Below, piece after piece: positions 32,089-40,434 of a stretch of DNA of 48,855 nt (its first letter is position 1; each line of letters opens with the position of its first letter). A program made the translations under genes and the position numbers. This DNA comes from Burkholderiaceae bacterium (GTDB lineage Bacteria; Pseudomonadota; Gammaproteobacteria; Burkholderiales; Burkholderiaceae_E): contig JACKLP010000016.1 of assembly GCA_024235875.1 (NCBI GenBank), positions 1-48,855 of the forward strand, in the 5' to 3' direction. Under the pieces are notes generated by a model. The model ran no database searches and had not been told where the DNA came from. It was given only the letters and a program-made list of their open reading frames with translations.

Positions 32089-32174
32089 TCCGGCCGAGCC
32101 CGAACCGCGCCAAGCGACATGATGCGCCGGCCGGCGACCGTCGGGCCGCGAACCGACGCATGCCGCGTTGGCGC

Positions 32175-32777
32175 TCAGACCCGACGGCGGGTACGCGGCG
32201 GGGTCTTGCGGGCCGACGGCTTGCCGGCCGTCGTCGGTTCCGCCTGATCCTCGGGCTCGGCAGCGCTGGTCGGCATCGGGATGCCGGCGTCGCTGGCGGC
32301 CTGCTCGGCCTGGCGAACGAAATCACGAGCCGCGCCATTCATCTGCGCATAGGCATCGCTGGCGGCGCGCATCGCCTGCTGGACGAAGTCCATCGAGCCA
32401 CTCTGGCCGACGGCGCCCGACGCGATGGAGCCCAGTGCCGACACGAGATTCGCGTTGCTCTCGTTCGCCTGCCGACGAAGCAACTCGGCCAGGGCCTGCC
32501 CGGTCTCGCTCGAGATGCCGTAGACGGCGCGCGCATAGGCGGCGAATTTCTCGGGTACCGGCTGGGCCAGCGCGGCCGTGAGTTCGGTCAGTGCCTGGAC
32601 GTCACGCGCTTCGATGAGCTCACGAATCCGCTCGCCGAACTCGTCCATCGAGTCGCGGGCGGTGCGCATCTGCAGGTCGGTCAGCTTCTGGAAACCGTCG
32701 AGTGCCCGTGCGCTGAACTCCTGCGAGGCCTGTACCGCGTTCATGCCCGCTTTCAGGAAATCCTCTGGACCGGTCAT
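32175..32777 (-). CDS. Phasin-family protein (copy 2)
   Basis: 200 residues, nearly all helical. Start GGGAGG followed by ATG. The phasin core (about 5-150) has FLKAGMNAVQASQEFSARAL, FGERIRELIEARDVQALTEL and SSETGQALAELLRR, and the C-terminal 40 residues form an Ala/Pro/Lys/Arg-rich tail (KTPPRTRRRV). Phasins coat polyhydroxyalkanoate granules. Two hairpins separate it from the phasin gene upstream, so it needs its own promoter, which I did not find. Confidence 0.85.
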   Translation of the reverse strand: MTGPEDFLKAGMNAVQASQEFSARALDGFQKLTDLQMRTARDSMDEFGERIRELIEARDVQALTELTAALAQPVPEKFAAYARAVYGISSETGQALAELLRRQANESNANLVSALGSIASGAVGQSGSMDFVQQAMRAASDAYAQMNGAARDFVRQAEQAASDAGIPMPTSAAEPEDQAEPTTAGKPSARKTPPRTRRRV

Positions 32778-32892
32778 TGGCGTTCCTCCCATTACTTCGG
32801 ATGGCGTCGGATGCAATGGTCGCGCGATCGACGCCGGCTGTCATCCATTCGGCTGGTGTCGCGACACGATCTCGGTCGCGGCCACGGCCCGT

Positions 32893-32935
32893 GAAGAGAA
32901 AACCCCCGGACGGGCGCTGGGCTCGAGCCGGGGGT
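32893..32935 (-). terminator. Rho-independent terminator after phasin copy 1
   Basis: Minus strand: stem ACCCCCGG / CCGGGGGT (8 bp) followed by TTTCTCTT. The hairpin and pyrimidine tract lie 35 to 77 bases after the stop codon of the phasin at 32970. The clearest intrinsic terminator in the window. Confidence 0.85.
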
Positions 32936-32937
32936 CA

Positions 32938-32958
32938 GCCCGCCCGGTCGGGGCGGGC
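32938..32958 (-). terminator. Second hairpin after phasin copy 1
   Basis: GCCCGCCC-GGTCG-GGGCGGGC, perfect 8-bp stem with a 5-base loop. It starts 12 bases after the phasin stop, directly before the T-tract terminator. It may stabilise the abundant phasin message. Confidence 0.6.
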
Positions 32959-32969
32959 GCTGCGAACGC

Positions 32970-33497
32970 TTAGGCCGCTTTCTTGGCGGGCGCCTTCGTC
33001 GCGGCCGCGAAGTTCGACTCGACCATGTCGAAGATCTGCTTGTTGGCCTTGTTCACCTGCTCGTAGGCCGAGCTGGCGGCGGTCAGCGACTGCTTCAGGA
33101 AGCTGATCGCGCTCTCGCTGCCGGCCGGGGCCGACTTGGACATCTCGTCGACGGTGGCGAACAGTTGCTTGTTCGCGTCGGCGATCTGCTTCTCGACCAT
33201 CGAGGTCAGGTCGGCCGCGGTCTTCGAGGAGATCTCGTAGACGTTCTTGGCGTACGAGGTGGCGGCTTCCGGGGCCGGCTTGGCGTACTCGGCGACCAGT
33301 TCGCCCAGGGCCTTCGGATCCTTGGCGCCCAGCATGGCCTTGATGCGCTCGCTGGCTTCTTCGATGGTGCTGCGGGCGGCTTGCATGTTCAGTTCGGCCA
33401 GCTTCTCGAAGCCTTCGAGGGCGCGAGCAGCGGCGGCACTGGTGGCCTTGACGTTTTCGGCGTGCAGCTTGATGAGCTCGTCGGTGTTCTTGATCAT
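32970..33497 (-). CDS. Phasin-family protein (copy 1)
   Basis: 175 residues. Start has TAGGAGA upstream. Phasin-type helices: MIKNTDELIKLHAENVKATS, RALEGFEKLAELNMQAARS, KTAADLTSMVEKQIADANKQ and a Lys/Ala-rich tail (KAPAKKAA). It binds polyhydroxyalkanoate granules and limits their coalescence. It has a recognisable promoter (33603-33631) and two terminator hairpins, which fits a strongly expressed gene. The paralogue at 32175 is downstream. Confidence 0.92.
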   Translation of the reverse strand: MIKNTDELIKLHAENVKATSAAAARALEGFEKLAELNMQAARSTIEEASERIKAMLGAKDPKALGELVAEYAKPAPEAATSYAKNVYEISSKTAADLTSMVEKQIADANKQLFATVDEMSKSAPAGSESAISFLKQSLTAASSAYEQVNKANKQIFDMVESNFAAATKAPAKKAA

Positions 33498-33602
33498 GTC
33501 GATTCTCCTAAACAGGAAGAAGTTCGTCTTGGGGGCTGTTCCAGTCGCTGCAAGCTCGTTCCGGGTTTCTCGGGCATTGTCATTGCTGCGACGCACAAAC
33601 GC

Positions 33603-33631
33603 ATTCTGCGCCGCCTCGAGCGCTGCGTCAA
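33603..33631 (-). promoter_or_regulatory. Promoter of phasin copy 1
   Basis: On the minus strand TTGACG (33626-33631), a 17-base spacer and CAGAAT (33603-33608). Predicted start about 98 bases before the ATG. The -35 is part of a direct repeat described separately. Confidence 0.55.
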
Positions 33632-33655
33632 GAAGAATTTTGTGCAGTGCGTCAA
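33620..33655. repeat. Direct repeat upstream of the phasin gene
   Basis: Two 12-mers, GCGCTGCGTCAA (33620-33631) and GCAGTGCGTCAA (33644-33655), identical at 10 of 12 bases, starting 24 bases apart. The first covers the -35. PhaR of Ralstonia eutropha binds repeated sites at its phasin promoter; whether this is such a site is inference. The rest of the 264-base gap to 33761 holds nothing I recognise. Confidence 0.4.
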
Positions 33656-33761
33656 AATCGCGAAAGCAGCGAGTGTGTGGCTATAAGTAATTGATAAGAC
33701 AGAATAAATGTCGGATTGACCGATGGGCCACTGGCGCGGGGCTAGCCGCTGATCGGCCGAC

Positions 33762-36080
33762 TTAGCCGCGTTGCCACATCTTTCGCATCCGGGCGGCCAC
33801 GTCGACTCTTGTCGCAGTGCTCACGTCGGAATGCTGCTCATGGGGCAGGGGCGGACGCGTTGGACGGTCGAGGCGGGCGCGCACCGCGGGTGTCAGGAAG
33901 CGGCTGCGGGCGCCATGTACGTATCCGGCCCCGAGTCTTGGCTGCTGAGTGACGTAGTAGCGCTGTGGTTCGACCAGGTGCAGCGTGTCGCGTGCGCGCG
34001 TGATCGCCACATAGAGCAGTCGCCGCTCTTCTTCGATGGCTTCCGGGTTGCCCGTGGAGAACTCGTTGGGGAAATTGCCGTCGGCCACGTTGAGCACATA
34101 GACGGCGTCCCACTCCTGCCCCTTGGCCGAGTGAACGGTCGAGAGGACCAGATAGTCCTCATCGAGTAAGGGCGTGCCGGCCAGATCGCCGGCCGCCTGG
34201 GGCGGGTCGAGCGTGAGTTCGGTGAGAAAGCGCTCTCGGGAGCCGAACTGCTCGGCGACCGTGGCCAGCATGTCGAGGTCTGCGGCCCGGACCGTCGCGT
34301 CCTCGTAGCGGGACTCGAGCAAGGGTTGATACCAGGCGCGGACCTGCTCGATCTGGCCGGACCACGGGGCAGCCGGGTCGGCCAGGCGGTGCATCATGGA
34401 CACGAAGCCGTGCCAGTCTTCGCGGGCGGCCGCGGGTGGCGAGAAGCCGGCCAGTCGGGCGAAGTGTCCCGACGCCGCGGAATCGCTCGAGGCCTGGCCG
34501 GACTCGGTGAGGAAGTCCAGGCAGCGCCTTGCCGCCACCGGGCCGATGCCGCGCATCAGTTGCAGGCTGCGGAAAGCCGCGATCGAGTTGTGGAGGTTGT
34601 CGGCCCAGCGCAGCACGGACAGCAGGTCCTTGACGTGGGCGGCCTCGAGGAATTTCAGGCCGCCGTACTTGACGTACGGAATGTTGCGCCGGATCAGCTC
34701 GAGCTCGAGCAGGTCGCTGTGATGGCTGCTGCGAAAGAGGACGGCCTGCTGCTTGAGGGCGACGCCTTGCTCACGCTGGCGAAGCACCTCGGCGACCACG
34801 TGATCGGCCTGGGCGCGGTCATCGAGCACGGTGACCAGTAGTGGGCGGGCACTGCCACGACGGCGGGCTTGCAAGGTCTTGGGGTATTGGCGGCTGCCCT
34901 CGGCGATCAGGCTATTGGCCAGATCCAGGACGGGCTGGATCGACCGGTAGTTGGTCTGGAGGGTGATGCGCCGGGCCGGTGGGTCGAAGCGGGCGGGGAA
35001 CTCGAGGATGTTCGCCACGTCGGCGGCGCGAAACGCGTAGATCGACTGGGCGTCGTCTCCGACGACAGTGAGCCCGGTTCCGCTGGGCTTGAGGCCGAGC
35101 AGGATGCGCGCCTGCAAGGCATTGGTGTCCTGGTATTCGTCGACGAGGACGTGGTCGAAGCGGGCACCGAGCGCCTGGGCGATGGTTTCGTCACTCATGG
35201 CCGCTTCCCACCATAGCAACAGGTCGTCGTAGTCGAGTACGCCATTGCGCTGCTTGCGATCGACATAGTCGGCAAACAGGGCGCGCAGCGCGTCTTGCCA
35301 TTCGGCGCACCACGGGTAGACCGACTCGAGTACCCGCTCGAGGGGCCAGCCGGTATTGACGCAGTGCGAGTAGATCGACAGGCAGGTGTCTTTGCGTGGG
35401 AAGCGCTTGGCGGTCGTGGAAAAGCCGAGTTCGTGGCGGGCGATGTCCAGGAGATCGGCCGAGTCGCCACGATCGAGAATACCGAAATTGGGTGGGAGCC
35501 CGAGGGCGGGCGAGAACTCGCGCAGTACTCGGGCGCCGATCGCGTGGAAGGTGCCCGCCCAGGGCAGCCGCATGGCCGGCGCCGCGCTGCCGGCACCCGG
35601 CACGGCCTGGCCGCGCCGCTCGGCGATGGCCTGCGCGACCAGCCGCTCGGCACGATGGGTCATCTCGCGGGCTGCGCGCCGGGAGAAGGTAAGCAAGAGG
35701 ATCCGCTCGGGATCCACGCCCGAGACGACCAGATGAGCGACCCGATGGGCGAGTGTGGCCGTCTTGCCGGTACCGGCGCCGGCAATGACGAGCAACGGAT
35801 CGGATCGGAACGCGCCGCGTTCATCGGTGCTGCCCCAGGTCGCCGCCGCGAGCTGTTCGGGATTCAGGCGCGCCAGCCAATTCGCGCAGCGCGGGCCTTC
35901 GGAGAGCACGTCAGGTGCTGCGTGCGCGTCGGTCGGGGGGCCGGCTATCGGCTTGTCGGCCGAGTCGGGCGGTGGCGCACCATTCGGGTGCGCGCGCGAC
36001 GGGCCCGAACCCGTGACGAGTGGCTCGGGGCACGTGCCAGATGAAGCGGGCTCGAGGGTCGTGGAAGAAAGCGAGGGCAT
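33762..36080 (-). CDS. UvrD/PcrA-type SF1A DNA helicase
   Basis: 772 residues. The N-terminal about 65 residues are Pro/Ser/Gly-rich, unlike the compact helicase core. The core shows LNPEQLAAATW (Q-motif), Walker A AGAGTGKTATLAHRVAHL, motif II VLVDEYQDTNALQ, motif III VVGDDAQSIYAFR, motif V VHSAKGQEWDAV and motif VI LYVAITRARDTLHL. It unwinds DNA 3'-5' using ATP. It differs from the usual UvrD length by the N-terminal extension, which may be an artefact of an early start. Divergent from the ClpN-HTH gene. Confidence 0.9.
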   Translation of the reverse strand: MPSLSSTTLEPASSGTCPEPLVTGSGPSRAHPNGAPPPDSADKPIAGPPTDAHAAPDVLSEGPRCANWLARLNPEQLAAATWGSTDERGAFRSDPLLVIAGAGTGKTATLAHRVAHLVVSGVDPERILLLTFSRRAAREMTHRAERLVAQAIAERRGQAVPGAGSAAPAMRLPWAGTFHAIGARVLREFSPALGLPPNFGILDRGDSADLLDIARHELGFSTTAKRFPRKDTCLSIYSHCVNTGWPLERVLESVYPWCAEWQDALRALFADYVDRKQRNGVLDYDDLLLWWEAAMSDETIAQALGARFDHVLVDEYQDTNALQARILLGLKPSGTGLTVVGDDAQSIYAFRAADVANILEFPARFDPPARRITLQTNYRSIQPVLDLANSLIAEGSRQYPKTLQARRRGSARPLLVTVLDDRAQADHVVAEVLRQREQGVALKQQAVLFRSSHHSDLLELELIRRNIPYVKYGGLKFLEAAHVKDLLSVLRWADNLHNSIAAFRSLQLMRGIGPVAARRCLDFLTESGQASSDSAASGHFARLAGFSPPAAAREDWHGFVSMMHRLADPAAPWSGQIEQVRAWYQPLLESRYEDATVRAADLDMLATVAEQFGSRERFLTELTLDPPQAAGDLAGTPLLDEDYLVLSTVHSAKGQEWDAVYVLNVADGNFPNEFSTGNPEAIEEERRLLYVAITRARDTLHLVEPQRYYVTQQPRLGAGYVHGARSRFLTPAVRARLDRPTRPPLPHEQHSDVSTATRVDVAARMRKMWQRG

Positions 36081-36184
36081 GGTTTTGGTGCATCCGATGG
36101 TCGATTGTGCCCGGTCGCGGGCTCAGCAGATGAGCCTGCACGTCAGCGAGTGGCTTCCGATCACGCGCCGCGCCCTGGAATCCA

Positions 36185-36212
36185 TTGACATGGGTGCTCG
36201 GCCGGGTATTAA
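36185..36212 (+). promoter_or_regulatory. Promoter of the ClpN-HTH gene
   Basis: TTGACA (36185-36190), 16-base spacer, TATTAA (36207-36212), then six bases to the ATG at 36219. The transcription start would coincide with the start codon, and there is no Shine-Dalgarno: a predicted leaderless mRNA. Confidence 0.6.
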
Positions 36213-36218
36213 TCCACC

Positions 36219-36884
36219 ATGATGGAAGAAACATCACGGGCGGTGTTCGACGCCAGGCTCAGTGATCCCGACCGCAATCCGATCGGGATCATGCACGCGA
36301 TCGATCGCGCGCGCGCGCGCAAGGACGGCAAGGTCTCGCCCGACGATCTGTTCGTTGGCATGTTGCTGGCCGTATCCAGGCGCGGCAAGGTGCGGATCGG
36401 TGCGCTCGAGATCGACCTGCGCGCCGTCGACCTGCCGACGCAACTCGGGACGCCTTTGTCGCCGGATCCACGGTTCACGCCGGAAGCCACCGAGGTCATG
36501 AAGCTCGCGGCGAGTCTCGCCTACGGCGACGATCGCGCGCGCCTGGCGCCGATCCACTTCCTCGAGGCGATCGGCGACCTGCGACCGTTGCTGTTTTCTT
36601 CCCTGTGCGATCGGCTCGACATCGATCGCCTGAACTGGCGGGTCGCGCTGGCCGATGTCCGTCGCTCGCAAGCCGGTGTGCGACCCGTCGAATGGCTTTC
36701 GGTCACCGAATGTGCAAGACGACTCGGTATCGAGGAGTCGGGTGTCCATGGCTTGATCGAAGCCGGTGAACTGCCCGCGATGCGGGTCTGTCGCGACCGC
36801 GTGATCCGGGTCCGACGCGATGACGTCGAGGCATTGGCGGCCTCGACGAGCCTGCGCAAGCCACGCGATCTCGCCGAAGGCTGA
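36219..36884 (+). CDS. ClpN-like repeat domain fused to excisionase/MerR-type HTH
   Basis: 221 residues. Residues 20-145 resemble two Clp N-domain repeats: DDLFVGMLLAVSRRGKVRIG with L-x-I-DL after it, and FTPEATEVMKLAASLAYGDD then IHFLEAI. No AAA+ ATPase follows. Residues 158-208 form a winged HTH of the excisionase/MerR kind, EWLSVTECARRLGIEESGVH, LIEAGELPAMRV and RRDDVEALAAS. I know no named family with this order. It may be a DNA-binding adaptor that recognises a Clp-type substrate. Function unknown. The downstream DUF4242 gene follows by 49 bases and has its own Shine-Dalgarno. Confidence 0.65.
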   Translation: MMEETSRAVFDARLSDPDRNPIGIMHAIDRARARKDGKVSPDDLFVGMLLAVSRRGKVRIGALEIDLRAVDLPTQLGTPLSPDPRFTPEATEVMKLAASLAYGDDRARLAPIHFLEAIGDLRPLLFSSLCDRLDIDRLNWRVALADVRRSQAGVRPVEWLSVTECARRLGIEESGVHGLIEAGELPAMRVCRDRVIRVRRDDVEALAASTSLRKPRDLAEG

Positions 36885-36933
36885 ACGCGCCTTACTGCGT
36901 CATCCGCGCTTTTCCTTTTCAGGAGTCCTCTCA

Positions 36934-37206
36934 ATGGGAACTTTCGTGACGATCAGGGAGCTACCCGGGGTCACGGCCGCCGAGATCGCCGGCGCCGGTG
37001 TCGCCATCAAGTCGTGCACGACGGCCATGCAATGCGAGGGAACGCCGGTGCGCTGGCTGCGCAGTTTCTTCCTGCCTGGCTCGAGTCGCACGCATTGCTA
37101 TTTCGAGGCGCCTTCGATCGATGCGGTTCGTCTGGCCAACGAACGCGCGAACATCCCGTACGTCGAGATCGTCGAGGTCCAGGAACTGACGCCCGAAACG
37201 GTCTGA
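36934..37206 (+). CDS. DUF4242 small protein (SCO4226-like)
   Basis: 90 residues. The pattern MGTFVTIRELPGVTAAEIAG, a short helix, VRWLRSFFLPGSSRTHCYFE, then APSIDAVRLANERANIPYVE matches the DUF4242/SCO4226 ferredoxin-like fold, a nickel-binding protein in Streptomyces. Two cysteines occur (SCTTAMQC) and a third in HCYF. GGAG precedes the ATG at a good distance. Its role here is unknown. It may be cotranscribed with the ClpN-HTH gene and converges on the WYL gene with a 13-base gap. Confidence 0.8.
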   Translation: MGTFVTIRELPGVTAAEIAGAGVAIKSCTTAMQCEGTPVRWLRSFFLPGSSRTHCYFEAPSIDAVRLANERANIPYVEIVEVQELTPETV

Positions 37207-37219
37207 TCGTCCGTCGGCG

Positions 37220-38239
37220 CTATTTCGATGCCGCGCTCCTGGCGCGGGTGGCGCCGGGCGATGTGGGCGCGTCGTAGCGGGCGCGCGCGGCTTCCAGTCG
37301 GTCGGCGATCCGGCGCCTGAGGTCCGGCGGCGAGCACACCTCGACCTGCTCGCCGTGGCGCAGGATGTCGAGTTCGAGTTCGGTCGAGTTCCCGAACGGC
37401 AGCCGCAGCTCGTAGCTGCCGTCCTCGCCCATGGCGCCGACCTGGCGCGGGTGCCAGAGTTCGGCGCTGACCCAGCGCGCGGCCTCGGGCGTGAAGCGCA
37501 GCACGGCCCATCGCAGCCGGCGGCCGCGATAGATGCCATAGCCTTCGCCAAGCGTGCGCTCGATCTCGGCGGGCGAGACATCGAGCGCGCGGCGTTCGAC
37601 GGCGCGCGCGTGTTCGATCGCATCGAGCGCGAATACGCGCAGTGAATCCGTGCGATGGCACCAGGCGTCGAGATACCAGGCGTTTCGATAGTGCACCAGC
37701 CGTTGCGGCGACACTTCGCGCTGCGAACGGGCGTTGCGCGAACGCGTGAAGTAGACGATCTCGATCCGGTGGCGCTTGACCAACGCACTGCCGATGACTT
37801 CGAACCAGTTCGGAGGAACCGGGCGGTCCTGGGCGCGCTGGATCCGGACGCGCCGGATGATCTCGTCGGCCGAACCATCGGCCGATCCGAGCAACGCATT
37901 CAGGCGCGCGACCAGTGGCGCCACGTGCGGGCCCAGCAGCCCGCCGGTGTCGAGATCCTCGAGCATGCGGTGCATGGTCAGCAAGGCGAGGATCTCACGA
38001 TCGTTGAACCAGAGCCCGGGCAGTTCGTACTGGGGGCCGAGCCGTCCGCTGGCGAAGCGGTAGCCCCCGGCCTCGCGGTCGAACTCGATGGGCGCGTTCA
38101 GTCGATCGCGCATATAGGCGAGGTCGCGCTTCAGGGTCGCGCGCGAAACCTCGAGCTCGGCCTGCAGGTCCTTGAACGGAACGACACCGCGCTGGTTGAT
38201 GAGCTGATCGATTCGGTAATAGCGTTCGGTCTGGTTCAT
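37220..38239 (-). CDS. WYL-domain transcriptional regulator (YafY type)
   Basis: 339 residues. N-terminal HTH_11: RYYRIDQLINQRGVVPFKDL and LEVSRATLKRDLAYMRD. The WYL core lies in the middle with LVHYRNAWYLDAWCHRTDSL and FALDAIEHARAV, then a C-terminal extension with FTPEAARWVSAELWHP and LPFGNSTELELDIL. WYL regulators sense nucleic acids or small ligands. The start at 38239 has GGAAG; eleven upstream residues in frame are less likely to be used. Divergent from the SDR/NMO/TRAP operon and probably its regulator. Confidence 0.9.
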   Translation of the reverse strand: MNQTERYYRIDQLINQRGVVPFKDLQAELEVSRATLKRDLAYMRDRLNAPIEFDREAGGYRFASGRLGPQYELPGLWFNDREILALLTMHRMLEDLDTGGLLGPHVAPLVARLNALLGSADGSADEIIRRVRIQRAQDRPVPPNWFEVIGSALVKRHRIEIVYFTRSRNARSQREVSPQRLVHYRNAWYLDAWCHRTDSLRVFALDAIEHARAVERRALDVSPAEIERTLGEGYGIYRGRRLRWAVLRFTPEAARWVSAELWHPRQVGAMGEDGSYELRLPFGNSTELELDILRHGEQVEVCSPPDLRRRIADRLEAARARYDAPTSPGATRARSAASK

Positions 38240-38379
38240 GGCCGCTTCCGGGACGATGATCGTGGCGCTCATTCACTGGAACCGCGCCACGAGGCACTCT
38301 GTTAGATTGACACAATCAGCCGGCCGCCGAGTGCCGGCACCGACAAGACCAGCGCCGCGAACGGCGCGCGGGAGACGAC

Positions 38380-39177
38380 ATGACCCACGGGGGAAGACTC
38401 CGCGACAAGCGCGCCGTCATCACGGGCGCCGGCAGCGGCATCGGGCGAGCGAGTGCGCTCAGATTTGCGGCCGAGGGCGCGTCGCTGCTCTTGGTCGACC
38501 AGGACGCCGCCGCCGTCGAGGAAAGCGCTGCCCAGGTCCATGCGGCCGGTGGCCGGGCGATCCCTGTCGCCGCGGACGTCGGTCATGAACCCGACGTGCA
38601 GTCATTCGTCCAGCGCGCAGTGGCCGAGCTCGGCGGGCTCGATGCAATCTTTGCCAACGCGGGCATCAGCGGTGGCGACGTGCCCCTGCTCGAGCAGCGC
38701 GTCGAGGACTGGGAGCGGGTCCTGAGGGTCAACCTGATCGGCGTCTTTCTGACGATCAAGCACGCGGGTGCCCTGATGGTCGACCAAGGCGCGGGCTCGA
38801 TCGTGTGCACGGCCTCGGTCGCGGGGCTGCGCTCGAACGCCGGTGGTTCGCCGTACAGTTCGAGCAAGGCCGGGGTGATCAGCCTGGTGCAAACCGCCGC
38901 CAACTCGTTCTGGGGCAGTGGCGTACGCGTCAATGCGATCTGCCCGGGCCTGATCGAAACCGGGATGACACGTCCCATCTTCGACTATGCGCGCGAACGT
39001 GGCAACGAGGACAAGCTCGGCCAGCTCAATCCGCTGCAACGCCACGGTCGGCCCGCCGAGATCGCCGCGATGGCGGCCTTCCTCGCCAGCGACGACGCGT
39101 CCTATGTGAACGGACAGGCGATCGCGGTCGACGGCGGGCTGAGCAGCACGCATCCGTTTCGCCGGCGCATGCGCTGA
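38380..39177 (+). CDS. Short-chain dehydrogenase/reductase (glucose 1-dehydrogenase-like)
   Basis: 265 residues, classical SDR. Cofactor loop TGAGSGIG, then VDQDAAAVEESAAQV (Asp after beta-2 favours NAD), NAGISGGD, the catalytic Ser in TASVAGLRSN, YSSSKAG with Tyr/Lys, and PGLIETGM. The C-terminus reads SYVNGQAIAVDGGLSS as in this subfamily. GGGAG precedes the ATG. First gene after the WYL regulator and probably the first of an operon with two NMO-like genes and the TRAP transporter. Substrate unknown. Confidence 0.9.
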   Translation: MTHGGRLRDKRAVITGAGSGIGRASALRFAAEGASLLLVDQDAAAVEESAAQVHAAGGRAIPVAADVGHEPDVQSFVQRAVAELGGLDAIFANAGISGGDVPLLEQRVEDWERVLRVNLIGVFLTIKHAGALMVDQGAGSIVCTASVAGLRSNAGGSPYSSSKAGVISLVQTAANSFWGSGVRVNAICPGLIETGMTRPIFDYARERGNEDKLGQLNPLQRHGRPAEIAAMAAFLASDDASYVNGQAIAVDGGLSSTHPFRRRMR

Positions 39178-39225
39178 CGCGAATCGACAGCGCTTCCACC
39201 GACTGTTCGTCGATCACGGCACGCC

Positions 39226-40350
39226 ATGACTCCGATACCGACCCCGTTTGCCGAGCGACTCGGCATCGCGCAGCCGATCTTCGGCTTCTCGCACAGCATC
39301 GACGTGACCGTCGCCATCTGCAATGCCGGCGGCCTGGGCGTCTACGGCATCGCGCATGATCCCCCCGAGGCGATACCGGCCAAGCTCGCCGAGATCAGGC
39401 GCCGGGTCGGCAAGCGTCCGTTCGGCTGCGACATCATGATGCCGATGGGCATGCCCGAGGGCGAGACCCTCGAGTCGGTGCGCGCCGATCTGCCGCCCGA
39501 GCACGTCGCGTTCATGGAATCGATCCGCGACAAGTACCGGATCCCGGCGCCGACGCGCAAGACCTTCTTCAACTCGATCCTGCGCACGCCGACCTACTTC
39601 GAGGGCCAACTCGAGGCCTTGCTCGCGTCCGACGTGGACCTGGTGGCGTTCGGGATCGGGCTGACGGCCGACGCGGTCGAACGGCTGCACGCCCGTGGCA
39701 AGATCGTCGGCGCCCTGATCGGCAGTCCGCGGCATTTCGAGGCGTTTCGCCCGCTGGGGCTCGACTTCATCGTGGCGCAGGGTTCGGAGGCCGGCGGCCA
39801 CACCGGCACGATCGGCACGCTGGTGCTGGTGCCCGAGATCGTCGAGATGGCCGACGAGATGCCGGTCCTGGCGGCCGGTGGCATCGGTCACGGCAGCCAG
39901 ATCGCCGGCGCGATCGCGATGGGCGCGCAAGGCGCCTGGCTGGGCACCTCCTGGTTGTCGACCCATGAGCACGCCGGTGGCGACCATGCGATCGGCGAGC
40001 GCCTGCTCGAGAAGCTGATCGAGGCCGGCAGCGGCGATACCGCCGTGACCCGTGGCAGCAGCGGCAAGCCGCAACGCCAGATCGTTTCGGACTGGACGGC
40101 CACCTGGGCGGCGCCCGGCGCGCCCAAGCCGCTGAAGATGCCTTTCCAGCATGCATTGGTGGGCGACGTGCTCACGGCGATCGACGAGTTCGGGATCGAG
40201 CCGATGATCCATTCCCCAGCCGGGCAAGGGGTCACATGGACCAGGCGTCGCCAGTCGGTGGCCGAGTTGATCGAGACGCTGGTGCGACAGACGCATGACG
40301 GGCTTGCACGCGCGGCCCGCTATGCCGGGTCCGGTGGCCATGGCCGCTGA
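39226..40350 (+). CDS. Nitronate monooxygenase-like flavoprotein (copy 1)
   Basis: 374 residues, NPD/NMO TIM-barrel. Early motif IFGFSHSIDVTVAICNAGG, then the FMN phosphate loop LAAGGIGHGSQIAGAIAMGA and GSEAGGHTG with the His proposed as catalytic base in NMO. Long (374 residues) compared with class I NMO and only remotely like the second copy. It oxidises alkyl nitronates, or another FMN-dependent reaction. No Shine-Dalgarno is clear. It follows the SDR by 48 bases. Confidence 0.82.
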   Translation: MTPIPTPFAERLGIAQPIFGFSHSIDVTVAICNAGGLGVYGIAHDPPEAIPAKLAEIRRRVGKRPFGCDIMMPMGMPEGETLESVRADLPPEHVAFMESIRDKYRIPAPTRKTFFNSILRTPTYFEGQLEALLASDVDLVAFGIGLTADAVERLHARGKIVGALIGSPRHFEAFRPLGLDFIVAQGSEAGGHTGTIGTLVLVPEIVEMADEMPVLAAGGIGHGSQIAGAIAMGAQGAWLGTSWLSTHEHAGGDHAIGERLLEKLIEAGSGDTAVTRGSSGKPQRQIVSDWTATWAAPGAPKPLKMPFQHALVGDVLTAIDEFGIEPMIHSPAGQGVTWTRRRQSVAELIETLVRQTHDGLARAARYAGSGGHGR

Positions 40351-40434
40351 GGCCCGGATGAACGAACGCCCGGATACTTTCCATCCGGGCTACCTTGAAG
40401 CCTTGAACGGCGCGCGGCGCCAGGAGAACACTCA

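Noticed and set aside
36306..36318. Alternating GC run.
   Set aside because: Explained by codons for Arg and Ala (ARARARK) in the ClpN-HTH gene.
38307..38312. TTGACA as -35 of the SDR operon.
   Set aside because: No -10-like hexamer at 15 to 19 bases; it is left unassigned.
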